DNA of 39,613 bases. It comes from Hydnum rufescens UP504 (lineage: Eukaryota; Basidiomycota; Agaricomycetes; Cantharellales; Hydnaceae). The stretch's first letter is position 1, and the number at the start of each line of letters is the position of its first letter. The notes under the pieces are model-generated. The model saw only the letters and a program-made list of their open reading frames with translations. It was not told the origin of the DNA and made no database searches. Below are positions 1-9,713 of this stretch, one piece after another. Where the stretch lies: positions 1 to 39,613 of the forward strand of contig MU129051.1 of NCBI GenBank assembly GCA_014904985.1. Reading direction: 5' to 3'. Position numbers and translations under genes: made by a program.

Positions 1-1255
1 TCCACGAGGAGCCGGACATAAACGTTGTGAGTGACATCTTCCTTTTGGCTTCATCTGGGAATGCCACCGGACTGATTGCCATCAGGAGAATTGCGACGAA
101 AGCCATGCATAAGCTTAACATCTATGCCATGTGTCCAAGCCAGATACCCCACACAGGGACTCCATGATGGAGGAGGTCTTGGAGCCAAGGACCTTCCATT
201 GAATGGACATACATGGCACCCATTAGATCATCGTCCACACCAAAATAAGCACAGGGGTCTGAATTTTCAGAGACCATGCGATCGATACACCAGTGCATCA
301 TCATACGTGCAAAGGCGCCGTATTCGTATGCAACCTGAATGTAATCCATAACAAGCCCACGCAACGTGTCGAAATCCTTGTAAGTGTATGATAGCAAATC
401 AACATCGAAAAAAGAGGCATTGTGGATGATTTCCAGTCAAATGGGAAGGATCACATTACTCAGAGCGCCCTGGAGTCCTACAGCTTGACCAGCTGAACAC
501 CACTTTCTAAAGTGATCATATCGAGTGGAGACAAAGATCTCTAAGTGTCACCGATACTGGTTAACTAGCTTGACACCAACATTGGGAACCCATACAATAT
601 CTGCTTCAGCTGGAGGGGAGGGGTCGGAAGGTTGACATGAGATGTAAGCGAGATACAGCATCTGGGTTGAATACAACATCGGCGACTGTGTAAAATCGAA
701 GATGGGGGCCATACACGCGTCCTTGTGGGTAGATATGTAATGGCGAGAATAAAAAGCCTGTTCCCTGCCGTAAAGTTCAGGGGTGAAGTCGAGTGGGCAC
801 TGTAACGAGAGCTGGAAGGGTTGGCAGCTATTTGTGAACATGACTGCCCACTCCACCCGTGTGATGGCGGAATGTAAAGAATCATGATCATGCCCATCGT
901 CATGTGGAATGCCCTGCACAGAGCCAAAATCTGTTTGTAAGTCAGAAAATTTCATTGTCGAGCATAACATGTTCTACCCAAACTCACTGTTCTTTGAATG
1001 GTTGGACCATGCCATATAATCCGGAGTATCCATGTGCGCATTAGAGAACTCTGGCACATCTCCCAAATTCCCTAGGGAGTTGATCCACGTTACAGGCTTG
1101 AGCTTGGCAGGGCCCTCACCCACCACTGCACCGGAGGTGGCAGCAAGTGAGGACGCACCGGCCAGAAACATCAGATCGCCAGCAAAAACACCCCTTGCTG
1201 TGCAACCAATGGAAACAGGTGTGCTGTGGGATGAAGAGGCAGCCACAAGGGACAT
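1..1255 (-). pseudogene. Decayed member of an unnamed fungal gene family (paralogue of 27,228-30,881), runs off the left edge
   Basis: The function is unknown. Read on the minus strand, a first exon (1,255 to 988) is followed by a likely 57-nt intron (987 to 931: donor GTGAGT, branch-like CTGAC, acceptor CAG). A second exon then runs to the window edge. The frame contains EWAVMFTNSCQPFQ, matching EWPLVYTNSLQHFQ of the plus-strand gene near 27,480. It also has HWCIDRMV followed by YFGVDDDLMGA, matching HCCIDRLV and FGVDDQVVGA near 28,000. In-frame stops are TGA at 548-550 and 437-439, both explainable as former CGA, and TAG at 122-124. The intron position matches the one in the paralogue, which supports homology. 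Whether the gene belongs to a transposon or to the host cannot be told from the sequence. Confidence 0.6.
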
Positions 1256-1551
1256 GACATACGACTTGAGATATTTGGATCCGCGGAATCTCCCTCCCTC
1301 TCTCGTTGAAGTATGTACATCTCACATGGATCTCCTGCTCTCACTTCACATTCAACTCACTTTATCTTTGTGCTTTGGCTGTTTCTCCCCATTGATGAAG
1401 GAGGTTTAGGGCTCCTGGTACATCCTTGCACGCTTATTACTGAGATTAAAAATGCCACTGACACGGATAACAGCTATCCCAAATAGCAGCTATCATCAGC
1501 CGTCGGGTTTTTGACCTCAACCCCCAGTCATTCAATGGTCCCAGTCAGTTA

Positions 1552-2293
1552 ATGTTTGATCCTTCAAGTCAGTCTTTTGGCTCTGGTGGAACTGTGACTT
1601 TCGACTCTCATCCTCCCCTCGACAATCATCATGCGGACGAGAGGCCCTGCAATAATTTCCACCCGCAACAGCACCTCCATTACCCATCTCCATGCTGCCT
1701 GCGTCTCGTGTTTTTTCACCCCTTCACAATGCCCGCTCATGCACACGATCCCCTCGGTGCTGCAGCAGCCTTTCACACAACAGCAGTGGCCACAATCTTG
1801 CCATCAACCACTACCACCAATGATCACCCAATCTCCCTGTCAAATCCCCGCGTCCCAACATCATTCATATGATCAAATGATTGACCGTCCATATCTATGC
1901 TCACTGCCCTACCCCAGCTCTCAGCAGCAGTTCCACCACATCCGATTCTTCACTTCTCCCTTGCCCACAAGATCGTCTTTTTCTCCCGATGTTTCCTTTG
2001 CCTACTCCCAGCCATCTCCAGAAAGCACTGACAAGCCTACCATGTCCTCTGTCGATATTTCGGGCCAGTCTTCTCTCGCCAGCACACCCCTCCCAATGCC
2101 TCCTCCAATGGTGCAACAGATCACAACATCCTCCGAACCTGACAGTGGCCTCACCCGTTCTACCCAACCATGTCCCTCTATGAACCCTGGGACTGGAAAA
2201 CTACCCTGCTCAACCAAGTCACACCCATCAAGTTCTTCCTCTGAAGCTAGGTTGACCCCAGCATCGAAAACAAGGCATGTAATGCTTCGATAA
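1552..2293 (+). CDS. Low-complexity Ser/Pro/His-rich open frames, doubtful gene
   Basis: Two overlapping frames are open here (1,552-1,872 and 1,631-2,293). Both encode Ser-, Pro-, His- and Gln-rich peptide with no recognisable domain, signal peptide or membrane segment. The longer one ends in TGA next to the left end of palindromic element 1. The stretch is C-rich and poor in stops in several frames, so openness alone is weak evidence. It could be an exon of a disordered fungal protein, or non-coding. No partner or intron signal decides it. Confidence 0.25.
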
Positions 2294-2315
2294 ATCACAC
2301 TGGTCGATCAACTCT

Positions 2316-2391
2316 CACCTTGGTCAGTCATCTAAGCCTACCTAGTTAGGTACACTTTTGGGGCACATAATGGTACCTAAGTAGGTCCCAT
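2316..2391. repeat. Left terminal inverted repeat of element 1
   Basis: Starts with TTGGTCAGTCA and holds two diverging GGTAC-centred half-sites around a TTTTGGGGCA stretch. It aligns with the reverse complement of 6,896-6,975 and of 13,850-13,935. The repeat is itself partly palindromic. Confidence 0.6.
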
Positions 2392-2401
2392 CACTATTCC
2401 G

Positions 2402-2487
2402 GCCGAAATGGCCATTTTATGGCCTGCACCTTCTAGCCCAGAATTGGCCGAAATGGCCGAAAATTGGCCGAAAATTGGCCGAAACTG
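2402..2487. repeat. Short GGCCGAAA-type tandem repeat
   Basis: GGCCGAAATGGCC and GGCCGAAAATT are repeated about six times just inside the left end of element 1. The DNA is CpG-bearing and partly palindromic. Confidence 0.7.
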
Positions 2488-2704
2488 GGACTTAGAGAAT
2501 CTCAGACTTGCAGGACAGCAGGCCATATGGACTTATTGGTGATAATAGTGTTCCATTTATAATTATTTATTTATTATCACTTATTATACATATATTTGAG
2601 GCCTGCCTAGGCGGGCTTTCTGGTTACCCATTTGCATGTTGAGCACTCGCCCAATTAGGACTTATTTATTTATTTATTTATTTAAAAATTCAATTAGTAA
2701 AAAA

Positions 2705-3082
2705 ATACCACACCCGCTTGGGCAGGTGTGGTACCGTCCGTAGAAATAAAATAAAAAACTACTTAGTAGCACCACACACCCACATGGGCGGGTGTGTGGT
2801 ACTGTCCTTAAAAATAAAAAAATAACAAAACTACTTAGTAGCACCACACACCCACATGGGTGGGGTGTGTGGTACCATCCTTAAAAATAAAATAAAAATA
2901 AAAAATAAAAAACTACTTAGTAGCACACACCCGCTTGGCGGGTGTGTGGTACCATCTGTAGAAACTTAAAAAAAACTATGTAGCACCACACCCACTCAAG
3001 TGGGTGTGGCACTGTCCATAGAAATTTAAAAAAAAAAAACAACCTAGTAGCACCACACACCCGGCCTAGCGGGTGTGTGGTG
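2705..3082. repeat. Array of six small hairpin units without intron signals
   Basis: Six hairpins of the form CACACCCGC-loop-GCGGGTGTG recur about every 65-75 bp (centres near 2,720, 2,786, 2,857, 2,937, 2,997 and 3,066). They are separated by A-rich spacers with a repeated CTACTTAGTAGCACCACAC stretch. The minus-strand reading keeps a TACTAAG-like sequence, but no GTRAGT donor or GCTGCTC hairpin. They look like the exon-side hairpin of the large modules with the intron lost, or like an ancestral short unit. Confidence 0.75.
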
Positions 3083-3385
3083 CCTTCCGCTTCTTCATCG
3101 GACTCGGTGGGCTCGTCGCTGCCATTTCAAGGGAAGGGGGCTGTGGCTTGGCGGTTCACCGTTGGGCCGGTCGTTTGACTGGTCCCTAGTTTCTGTTGGG
3201 GTGGGCACACCCGCGGTAGCGGGTGTGTGGTCTGGCCTGGTTTCACTCCTCGGTTCGGCAGGTTTCGTTCGGCACTCATTTTGGTGGGTCACGTTGTTGG
3301 TTTCCGTGTGGCGGGGGCGTTGTCATTCCCTGGGGGGGGGTTCCTTTGGTGGGTCTTCATTTTGGTGTTTGTGGTAAGGCGGTAC

Positions 3386-3487
3386 CTAGAATAATAAATA
3401 ATGTGTTAGTAAAAAATTAAAACCAGCATAAAAAGAGCAGCATCTGCTGCTCTTTTTACGCTGTTGTGGGTACACGAGGTTACTTAC
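3386..3487 (-). repeat. Intron-like hairpin module 1-L5
   Basis: Minus-strand donor GTAAGT (3,487-3,482), acceptor TTCTAG ending at 3,386, branch-like CTAAC. The internal hairpin at 3,425-3,462 has an 11-bp GCTGCTC/AAAAGAGCAGC-type stem. The exon-side hairpin is at 3,496-3,529. Length 102 nt. Confidence 0.75.
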
Positions 3488-3642
3488 CTTGTATAGAACC
3501 ACACACCTGCCATAGCGGATGTGTGGTTCATGCGTTGTTTCGTGTCTTCGTTCGGCGTGTCATCGTCGTGGGTTTCGGCGGGATATCGTTTCGGGGGGGG
3601 GGGGGCAGTTCCCTTTCATGGGTCTTCATTTAAAGCGAGAGC

Positions 3643-3742
3643 CTAGAATGATAGATGTATTAGTTAGAAAATTAAAACTGGCGCAAAAAGAGCAGCATTT
3701 GCTGCTCTTTTTGTGCTGTTGGGGGTGTACAGCTTTACTTAC
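3643..3742 (-). repeat. Intron-like hairpin module 1-L4
   Basis: Donor GTAAGT, acceptor TTCTAG and CTAA-type branch on the minus strand. Internal hairpin 3,681-3,716, exon-side hairpin 3,749-3,778. Length 100 nt. Confidence 0.75.
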
Positions 3743-3868
3743 CTTGTAGTACCACACCTGCCGAAGTGGGTGTGGTACTCGTTCGTACCGCAGTCATGTG
3801 CCTTCCTCTATCGGGTTTTCGTATGGGGCTCAGGTGGTTTGGGGGTTGTCGGGCGTGGACTCATTAAC

Positions 3869-3973
3869 CTAGAAACTATAATAAAAAATGAATAATATGT
3901 TAGTAAAAAAGAAAGAAAAACCTACGCGAAAGGAGCAGCGTACACTGCTCCTTTGGCACAATAAAAACTTATC
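3869..3973 (-). repeat. Intron-like hairpin module 1-L3 with mutated donor
   Basis: The acceptor side and branch are kept, but the donor position reads ATAAGT instead of GTAAGT. The internal stem at 3,929-3,954 carries AAAGGAGCAG paired with CTGCTCCTTT: compared with other modules both strands changed together. Exon-side hairpin 3,982-4,011. End coordinates follow the expected consensus. Confidence 0.65.
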
Positions 3974-4187
3974 TTAAGATTACCACACACCCGCCGAAGC
4001 AGGTGTGTGGTTCGTCTGGGGGGTTCTGTGGTCCTGTGTCGTGTGTCCTTGTTCCTGGGTTTGTTTGGCACTTGTTCTTTTGGCAGGGCGCATTTGTGGC
4101 TTTCGTTTCGCGGGGCGTTGTCATTTGCGGGGGGGGGGGGTTCATTCGGCAGGTCTTCATCTTGCTGTATGTACTTCAGGCGATAAC

Positions 4188-4266
4188 CTAGAATAATAAA
4201 TAACATGTTAGTTTTAAATTAAAAGCAGCATTTGCTGCTCTTTTTGCGCCATTAGACCTTACTTAC
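4188..4266 (-). repeat. Intron-like hairpin module 1-L2, short
   Basis: Donor GTAAGT, acceptor TTCTAG, branch CTAAC. At 79 nt it is the shortest module. Part of one stem arm is missing (4,221-4,244). Exon-side hairpin 4,275-4,304. Confidence 0.7.
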
Positions 4267-4513
4267 CTTATGTAGAACCACACCTGCTGAGGCGGGTGTG
4301 GTTCTGTGGGCGTGATGTCGGCAGTGTTGTTGGCGTGGTGTTGTTGAGCTGCTCGATCAGCCCGTCCCCATTGCTGGCATCCTCGTCGTATTGTGTTGTC
4401 GTTTGGCGTGGTTTTGCTTGGCGGGATTTCATTCAGTGGGGTTCATTAGTGTGGTGTCGTTAGTTTGGTTCGTTTGGCGGGGTTTCGTTCGGTACCTGGG
4501 ATCAGGCTATGAC

Positions 4514-4616
4514 CTGGAATAATAAAAGTATGTTAGTAGAAGAATTGAAAGCAGTGCAAAAAGAGTAGCTTGTGCTACTCTTTTTGCGCTATTGTATCTA
4601 TTGAGATAAAACTTAC
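4514..4616 (-). repeat. Intron-like hairpin module 1-L1 (core-proximal, left)
   Basis: Donor GTAAGT, acceptor CAG (ATTCCAG) and branch CTAAC on the minus strand. The internal hairpin at 4,553-4,590 uses AGTAGC paired with GCTACT, another paired change. Exon-side hairpin 4,622-4,653. Confidence 0.75.
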
Positions 4617-4675
4617 CTTATGACCACACACCCACATCAGCGGGTGTGTGGTCGTGTGGTTGTGGTCATGCACTG

Positions 4676-4704
4676 TTGCCGTTGCTGCTGCTGCTGTTGC
4701 TGCT

Positions 4705-4758
<54 letters not shown>

Positions 4759-4795
4759 ATTGCTGCTGCTGTTGCTGCTGCTGTTGTGTTGTGGT
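4676..4795. repeat. CTG/TTG trinucleotide repeat in the left core-proximal exon
   Basis: About 120 bp of mostly CTG with interspersed TTG triplets. On the minus strand, in frame with the first-exon ORF (4,922 to 4,575), it would encode an Ala/Thr run. Element 3 has the corresponding CAG-type run in its right arm at 33,996-34,048. Confidence 0.9.
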
Positions 4796-4837
4796 CGTGC
4801 GGTTGCATTTCTGTTGCTGGGTGTGGCTGCATAGTTG

Positions 4838-5475
4838 CGAAATTCAACACCGGCAATTGCCGACACTCGAGAAGCGCCCAAGCGCTGGCACTGCAAGCAC
4901 AGTACACAATAAGAACAAGCATGTATATTTAAAATAAATACTATATAATAAATATTTGCCCAGGAAAACCCTGAAGAAGCCAATGATAATGAGTCAGAGG
5001 TCAATAAGGCATGAGATGGCTAATTGCAGAGTGGATTGGGCCACTTCTACACATCAGAATTGGCCCAAATTTAAATATAGTAATGGTATATATACACCCT
5101 ACATGGGTGATTGATTATCTCGCATTTTTCAATTTTTCACGCCTTCAATTCCCTATTTAGGGAATTGAAGGTGTGAAAAATTGAAAAATGCGATTATCGT
5201 CCAAGATAATCAATCGCCCATGTAGAGCATATATATAACACTACTATATTCAAATTTGGGCCAATTCTGATGCGTAGAAGTGGCCCAATCCACTCTGTAA
5301 TTAGCCATCTCATGCCTTATTGACCTCTGACTCATTACCATCCTCTTCTTTGGGTTTTCCTGGACAATTTTTTATTATATAGTATTTATTTATAATTTAC
5401 ATGCTTGGTACTATTGTGTACTGTGCTTGCAGCACCAGCGCTTGGGCGCTTCTTGAGTATCGGCAATTGCCGGTG
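4838..5475. repeat. Inverted-repeat core of element 1
   Basis: The arms meet at about 5,156, where ATTCCCTA faces TAGGGAAT around a 2-nt loop. Each arm is about 320 bp and highly similar. They contain CGGCAATTGCCG, a GGGCGCTT stretch and TATA-like sequences placed symmetrically (5,087-5,095 and 5,230-5,238). A short ORF starts about 165-170 bp outward of each TATA-like site (minus from 4,922, plus from 5,401). Both encode a peptide containing VYCACSxSAWALLE and RQLPVLN. Confidence 0.8.
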
Positions 5476-5578
5476 TTGAATCTGCATCTTGCTTCCATCT
5501 CCGCAACCACAACAAGCAACCGCCCAAAAAGGCAACTGCATGACCACACACCCGCCTCTGTGGGTGTGTGGTCACAAG

Positions 5579-5683
5579 GTGAGTATTTTTTTTAGTAGAT
5601 ACAATGGCACAAAAAGAGCAGCAAAGCTGCTCTTTTTGTGCTGCTTTGGAATTTTTTTACTAACGTGCCTTTATTTATTATAG
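5579..5683 (+). repeat. Intron-like hairpin module 1-R1 (core-proximal, right)
   Basis: Donor GTGAGT preceded by CACAAG, branch TTTACTAAC, acceptor TATTATAG. Internal hairpin 5,606-5,642, exon-side hairpin 5,542-5,573. Splicing would fuse the first-exon ORF to a frame that stops at once. Confidence 0.75.
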
Positions 5684-5707
5684 ATTGAGGCCTGACAATG
5701 AGAGCCC

Positions 5708-5975
5708 AAACAGGAACCCGATGCACGGGAACATGACACGGCAGCGCAATGCACGGGAACGCGACACGGCAGTGCAACGTACGGCAACGCGACATGGCAG
5801 CACAGCATATGGCAACGCGACCGCAGCGCGACGCACGGGAACACGACACGGCAGCACAACGTACGGCAACGCAACACGGCAGCACAGCATACGGCAACGC
5901 GACGCAGTGCGACGCACAGCAACGTGACACGGCAGCATGACGCATGGCAACACGACACAGCAACCCAATGACGCG
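5708..5975. repeat. 28-bp minisatellite in the exon between modules 1-R1 and 1-R2
   Basis: About nine imperfect copies of a unit such as GGCAACGCGACACGGCAGCA, alternating in their last few bases. It is CpG-rich. The same minisatellite, in reverse complement, fills the equivalent place in element 3 (33,125-33,345), with a shorter version in element 2 (about 15,255-15,375). Confidence 0.8.
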
Positions 5976-6069
5976 ATATACGGCACCACGCCAAACGAGG
6001 ACGCGACCGCGTCAAATGACACGCCAGGAATCACACACCTGCCACAGTGGGTGTGTGGTTCCATATCAG

Positions 6070-6176
6070 GTGAGTTCCTCCCCCCCACTACCTACAGCCA
6101 CACAAAAAGAGCAGCGAAAGCTGCTCTTTTTGCGTGTTCTTTAATTTTTAACTAATTTAAAAGTCATATCGTCTAG
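6070..6176 (+). repeat. Intron-like hairpin module 1-R2
   Basis: Donor GTGAGT after ATATCAG, branch-like AACTAAT, acceptor GTCTAG. Internal hairpin 6,099-6,136, exon-side hairpin 6,031-6,059. Length 107 nt. Confidence 0.75.
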
Positions 6177-6347
6177 GTCTCGAGTCTCTTTTCAAACGAA
6201 TACCGACGCAAAACCCCCCACAACCCCACTTATCGATGCCCGAATGACGGGGCACAGAGAAGACCCGTATGACCGGTCGTACGGATGACCTGGAGTACAC
6301 GGTCCCAGTACCCCACACTCCCGCAGCGGGTGTGGGGTACTACAAAG

Positions 6348-6463
6348 GTATGTCTCTTTTATTTTTTTTATTTCTTATTCTTGTGGCGCAAAAAGAGCAG
6401 CATAGGCTGCTCTTTTTGTGCTGCATTGCTGTTCTACTAACATTTCATCATTTATTTCTCTAG
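6348..6463 (+). repeat. Intron-like hairpin module 1-R3
   Basis: Donor GTATGT, branch TCTACTAAC, acceptor TCTCTAG. Internal hairpin 6,386-6,422. The exon-side hairpin at 6,308-6,340 uses CCCCACAC paired with GTGTGGGG, a different stem from other modules with pairing preserved. Confidence 0.75.
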
Positions 6464-6602
6464 ATTCTGAACCAGAACCCCCGCAAGCCCCCAAGCAGAA
6501 CCCGCCGAACGAGATGCGGCAAACAATTACCGCGAATGAAGCCCCGCAAATGAAGACCGACCCCTTCGAGGGAGCGCCCAAATGGAACCGACCCCGACCG
6601 GG

Positions 6603-6646
6603 GCATATGGACCCCACCCGCTGCGGCGGGTGTGGTGGGTATATGC
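6603..6646. repeat. Terminal exon-side hairpin of the right arm of element 1
   Basis: GCATATGG...CCACCCGC faces GCGGGTGTGGTGG...ATATGC around a short loop. No intron signals or GCTGCTC hairpin follow. The same terminal sequence, inverted, lies at about 32,150-32,205 in element 3. Confidence 0.7.
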
Positions 6647-6737
6647 AGGTGCATGGCCTGCATGAACTATGCCCCCCCCTGTGGTGGCAAACCCCAGGGG
6701 GGGGGGGGATAATATGTATATAGCATAATATGTATAT

Positions 6738-6750
6738 AATAATAGTAGTA

Positions 6751-6785
<35 letters not shown>
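6738..6785. repeat. TAA/TAG microsatellite
   Basis: About 16 consecutive TAA-type triplets near the right end of element 1. A shorter inverse counterpart (TTA/CTA) is at about 32,072-32,098 at the left end of element 3. Confidence 0.9.
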
Positions 6786-6787
<2 letters not shown>

Positions 6788-6895
6788 GTAAACAAACAAT
6801 AGTAAATAAACAAATAATCTAGCACAGCCATGGATTGGCTGATAGATGGCCAAAAAAACTGAATTGGAATGGCTTGATTTTGGCTGAAAGGTCTG

Positions 6896-6975
6896 GGGGA
6901 CCTCTTAGGTACCATTTTCTGCCCCAAAAGTGGTACCTAAATTAGGTCCCCTATGTGACTGACCAGCCTGCAACT
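6896..6975. repeat. Right terminal inverted repeat of element 1
   Basis: Contains CTTAGGTACCATTTT and GTGGTACCTAAATTAGG, then CTGACCAGCCTGCAACT. The reverse complement matches 2,316-2,391. In direct orientation it matches 13,850-13,935, including the GACCAGCCTGCAACT tail. Confidence 0.6.
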
Positions 6976-7407
6976 CTAGCCTGCTTTTTCTGTCGACAAC
7001 GCAAGATTGCCTGTCCTCTGCCCCTGACACAGAAGACCTTTCTTGTGAGTAAGTACTCTTCCTCTACTGGCCACTAGTATCAATCCATTAATTTTGCAAC
7101 TCTTTGTAGACAATGTGTGAGTCACAATCAATTGCGCATGTATCTTACGCACACTCGTCGTGATCTTCCAAAAGACAAACCTGTGAAGAAATTTATGGAT
7201 GAGGACATCTGTAACATGGGCCAAGGACCCTCCCCACCACCTTTTATAAGTTTTCGTGATGCGTGCCCAGTTTGCAGTACGACAGTTTCACAAGCTGCTC
7301 TAGAGAAACTGACTACTGGGCTCATTGTTATACATGTCATAATTGTACACAATTTCAGGAAATACATACACCATTCATCATTTCCACTTGACTTCTATCC
7401 TCTTTAA
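6976..7407 (+). pseudogene. Remnant of a Zn2Cys6 (fungal binuclear cluster) protein
   Basis: The frame at about 6,980-7,040 reads LACFFCRQRKIACPLP, the first half of a Zn2Cys6 motif (C-x2-C-x6-C with basic residues). A plausible intron follows (7,047-7,110: GTGAGT to TTTGTAG). The next exon continues QCVSHNQLRMYLTHTRRD, which fits the second half (QC..R..L.C.YPT..RR) with the expected later cysteine lost. An ORF then runs to 7,407, with CPVCSTTV. Intact members are nuclear DNA-binding transcription regulators. This copy is unlikely to fold properly. It begins directly at the outer end of the repeat at 6,896-6,975. Confidence 0.45.
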
Positions 7408-7586
7408 ATGTATGAAAAACAGAAAAATGGCCAAACTGGGGGCAATGCTTGAAATAATTTAGACAATCCCCATATATCACCCCACCGTCCCAACTGCATG
7501 AGTCGGGGATTGGTGCTTGTCGCCGTTACCGATTACATAATCGAGACCTGCGATGATGAAAAGAACAATGAAACAATACCAGAGGT

Positions 7587-7945
7587 GTGTCCTTGTACCG
7601 TGTCTTCGGCACTTCGACAAGTTCTTTTAGTTTATCAGACATGGGAGTTCCTTATCAATTTTACAAAGTGACATGGATCAGTGGCAATGGTCAAAGTCAT
7701 TCTTGTAAGGTCTCATGTGGCAAGTCTGGTGATCACCAAATTAAAGTACCATGGCAGCATTTTTGGCGACAAACTATATGAGCTCTGACCCCACATCAAC
7801 TAAACGTGGGTGTGGTCGGCCCCGTAAATATGACTCCCCGGATCTCAAAAGAGAGGCCAAGAATGCCCAAAGAAGAGCACAATATGCACTATCACGAAGG
7901 TCTTTACTCAAATTATTATACTATTTAACTACATGGGTTAATTAA
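7587..7945 (+). CDS. Short frames with an AT-hook-like basic segment
   Basis: The first frame (7,587-7,781) encodes a peptide with no recognised domain. The overlapping second frame (7,751-7,945) encodes KRGCGRPRKYDSPDLKRE, an AT-hook-like GRPRK core with a basic follow-on NAQRRAQYALSRR. Such segments bind AT-rich DNA in larger nuclear or transposon proteins. No complete gene is visible. The parts may be exons of the same decayed locus as the Zn2Cys6 remnant or of the acidic ORF downstream. Confidence 0.35.
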
Positions 7946-8026
7946 AGTACTACCAGAGGAAAGCTAAAAGGGATTCCCCAAGCATGCACTGCTTTACGTA
8001 TTGGATACAATGATCTGAACAGCGAC

Positions 8027-8416
8027 ATGAACAATCACAAAATGAGCAATTCCAAAAAGATCGCTAATAGTGGAAAGGAAGATGGGGGTGGGGAGGATGG
8101 TGATGAGGATGACAGCGACGAGGATAACGGTGATGAGGACAGGGGCGAGGAAGATGAAGGCAAGGAAGTAGGTGTGGGGGACAACGACATGGAGGAGGAG
8201 GGAAGTGCAGAGGGTCCCATATTGCATGATCGACATAGGGGTCAGTCCATCTGGTACGATGGCAACTTCCTGAGGTGGAGGGCTGACCAGGAACTGGCAA
8301 TACTCGAGGGAAAGTGGGCATCTGCGATGGGACTAGTCGATGTGTTGGAAAGGCAGAACAAGGACCTTCAAGAGGAGGTAGCAGAGTTGAAAGCAAGATT
8401 GAGGATGTATTCATAG
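8027..8416 (+). CDS. Acidic protein with C-terminal coiled coil, possible last exon
   Basis: A 129-codon frame. Residues ~15-60 are an Asp/Glu/Gly-rich acidic tract. Residues ~70-85 read HRGQSIWYDGNFLRWRAD. The C-terminus (LVDVLERQNKDLQEEVAEL) has heptad-like spacing fit for a coiled coil. The layout recalls the GRF gene at 24,625-25,271, which also ends in a coiled coil after a disordered stretch, but I see no sequence identity. It could be the terminal exon of the locus starting near 6,980. The function is unknown. Confidence 0.4.
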   Translation: MNNHKMSNSKKIANSGKEDGGGEDGDEDDSDEDNGDEDRGEEDEGKEVGVGDNDMEEEGSAEGPILHDRHRGQSIWYDGNFLRWRADQELAILEGKWASAMGLVDVLERQNKDLQEEVAELKARLRMYS

Positions 8417-8434
8417 ACTACATCATTCTCGCTC

Positions 8435-9499
8435 TTATGGACGAGCAGACCGATTACTCCACATTGGCGAATAAAGGCCCACCCAAAATGAATCCCTGCC
8501 AAGCACAGGTCGGCCTAGGACCTCAACTGAGTTGATAGCATCAGGCAGTTGACCTGGCTCGATGAAATCCAACAATGGAGATCCCTTCATAGACTTTCTG
8601 ACATCAGCACTGGGCAAGCCAGCACTACCACTGGAGTTGCCTGGCCCCATAGTCGTGTCACCGTCTGCATCTACCTGAGGTGGATTTGGCTTCCACTTTT
8701 TGAATGACGGCATACCACCGCTGGGGTCAGTGGACTTTTGCTTGGCCCCAGCAAGGGAGGCCCAGAATGGATTGGCTTTTGAACGTCACGAACATGGTAC
8801 CATGAGGAGGGCACACCCTTCACAAACTCATTCTGATTCATGAAATCGAGGGGTAGGCCGACCTGTGGTTTTATTCTTGTGAGGGCTTCCGCAAATAAGG
8901 GATGATCCTTATCGGTCGTGGAATTCATGCTGTCGGAAGGTTTGCACCATATCATAGGGCATTTGACGAGACCTACGGTTGCGGCAGGAGTGAGCAACTT
9001 TTCCAAAACAAGAGAGGCTTATCTCATACCATTTCTTTGGAGGTCAGCATCACATGAAAGGGAGCAGTGAAATATACACGTGAAGGATGGCCGCAAACCA
9101 CCCAAATCTTCGGCAACGATGTCGGAAAGCCAGTATCGCCCAGTCTTTGAGTTTTTCTCTGCCAACTCCACTACATAGATAGAAGACTTAATGAATGTCA
9201 CTGAATGAGCTGGAATGAGCAAAGCCAGACATAGAACTAACCATTCGGTGCCACCAAACTGCCCTAACAGGCATCTTAATGATGCAACAAAATGCTATCA
9301 AATGCCGGACACAGTGGCGCCATAAGGCATCATAGGTTCCACAAGAGACAGCGCGGAGACTAATGCCAGGAATTGAGTCAATGAGGGCATACTGCCTTTT
9401 CATTTCCATGTTGGCATCCATCATCGCCAAAGTGTTGGAAGACACAATTGTCAAAGGTAAACTAAGACACCACGAATTCGCACAAGAAGTTGGCAAATA
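8435..9499 (-). pseudogene. Decayed minus-strand gene of unknown function
   Basis: The coding sense changes frame several times. The upstream part (about 9,310 to 9,042) reads GQFGGTEWLVLCLALL, then ELAEKNSKTGRYWLSDI. A likely intron (about 9,040-8,980, GTATGA to CCGTAG) follows. Next comes a frame with PQVGLPLDFMNQNEFVKG and SSWYHVRDVQKP. A frame change near 8,770 leads into NPFWASLAGAKQKS, then MPSFKKWKPNPPQ and a Gly/Ser-rich stretch ending at 8,435. An in-frame TGA lies at the change of frame. I do not recognise the family. It sits upstream of KDZ copy 1 on the opposite strand and could be a second gene of the same element. Confidence 0.4.
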
Positions 9500-9713
9500 T
9501 AAATGATCTAAATGGGCAAATATTAGTAGAAGTCATATTTTGAAGGGCATAAATCATCCAGGTGTTGTGCCCTACTCTACGCTGCATGTACCGTCTAGGT
9601 ATGGAAGGGGAAAGCAGAAGCAAATGTCAGAAGCCAGCTCAAACTGACTTCGAGGACAAACAACTTGCAACTGCACTGTCTCCTGATCCACTGTGCCATT
9701 CCACATCCCTTTT

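Larger units (their letters stand above)
2316..6975. mobile_element. Palindromic element 1: inverted-repeat core with outward intron-like hairpin modules
   Basis: The ends are about 60-bp imperfect inverted repeats. The left one contains TTAGGTACAC and GGTACCTAAGTAGG; the right one, read in reverse complement, contains TTTAGGTACCAC and GGTACCTAAGAGG. The centre is at about 5,156. Five intron-like modules lie to the left on the minus strand and three to the right on the plus strand. Beyond the left modules is an array of six small hairpins; beyond the right modules are a terminal hairpin and a TAA microsatellite. Only the core is a true inverted repeat: the two arms carry different module series. 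No transposase is recognisable inside, so the element is presumably non-autonomous. It resembles foldback elements in shape, but the modules are not a known foldback feature. Confidence 0.6.

Noticed and set aside
3425..3462. Rho-independent terminators (GC stem followed by T run)
   Set aside because: The GCTGCTC stems followed by TTTTT resemble bacterial terminators, but the context is eukaryotic and the T run is the partner of the A run in the stem.
4620..4937. Cys-rich and Leu-rich frames across the CTG repeat
   Set aside because: These are read-through translations of a trinucleotide run in other frames, with no flanking domain.
5592..6088. Long Cys/Arg-rich and Thr/Arg-rich frames on both strands at 5.6-6.1 kb
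   Set aside because: They follow the 28-bp minisatellite, which is open in several frames because 28 is not a multiple of 3 and the units vary. They are compositional, not genes.
2705..6646. CRISPR array
   Set aside because: Repeats are palindromic with regular spacing in places, but units differ, spacers are related to one another and the DNA is fungal.
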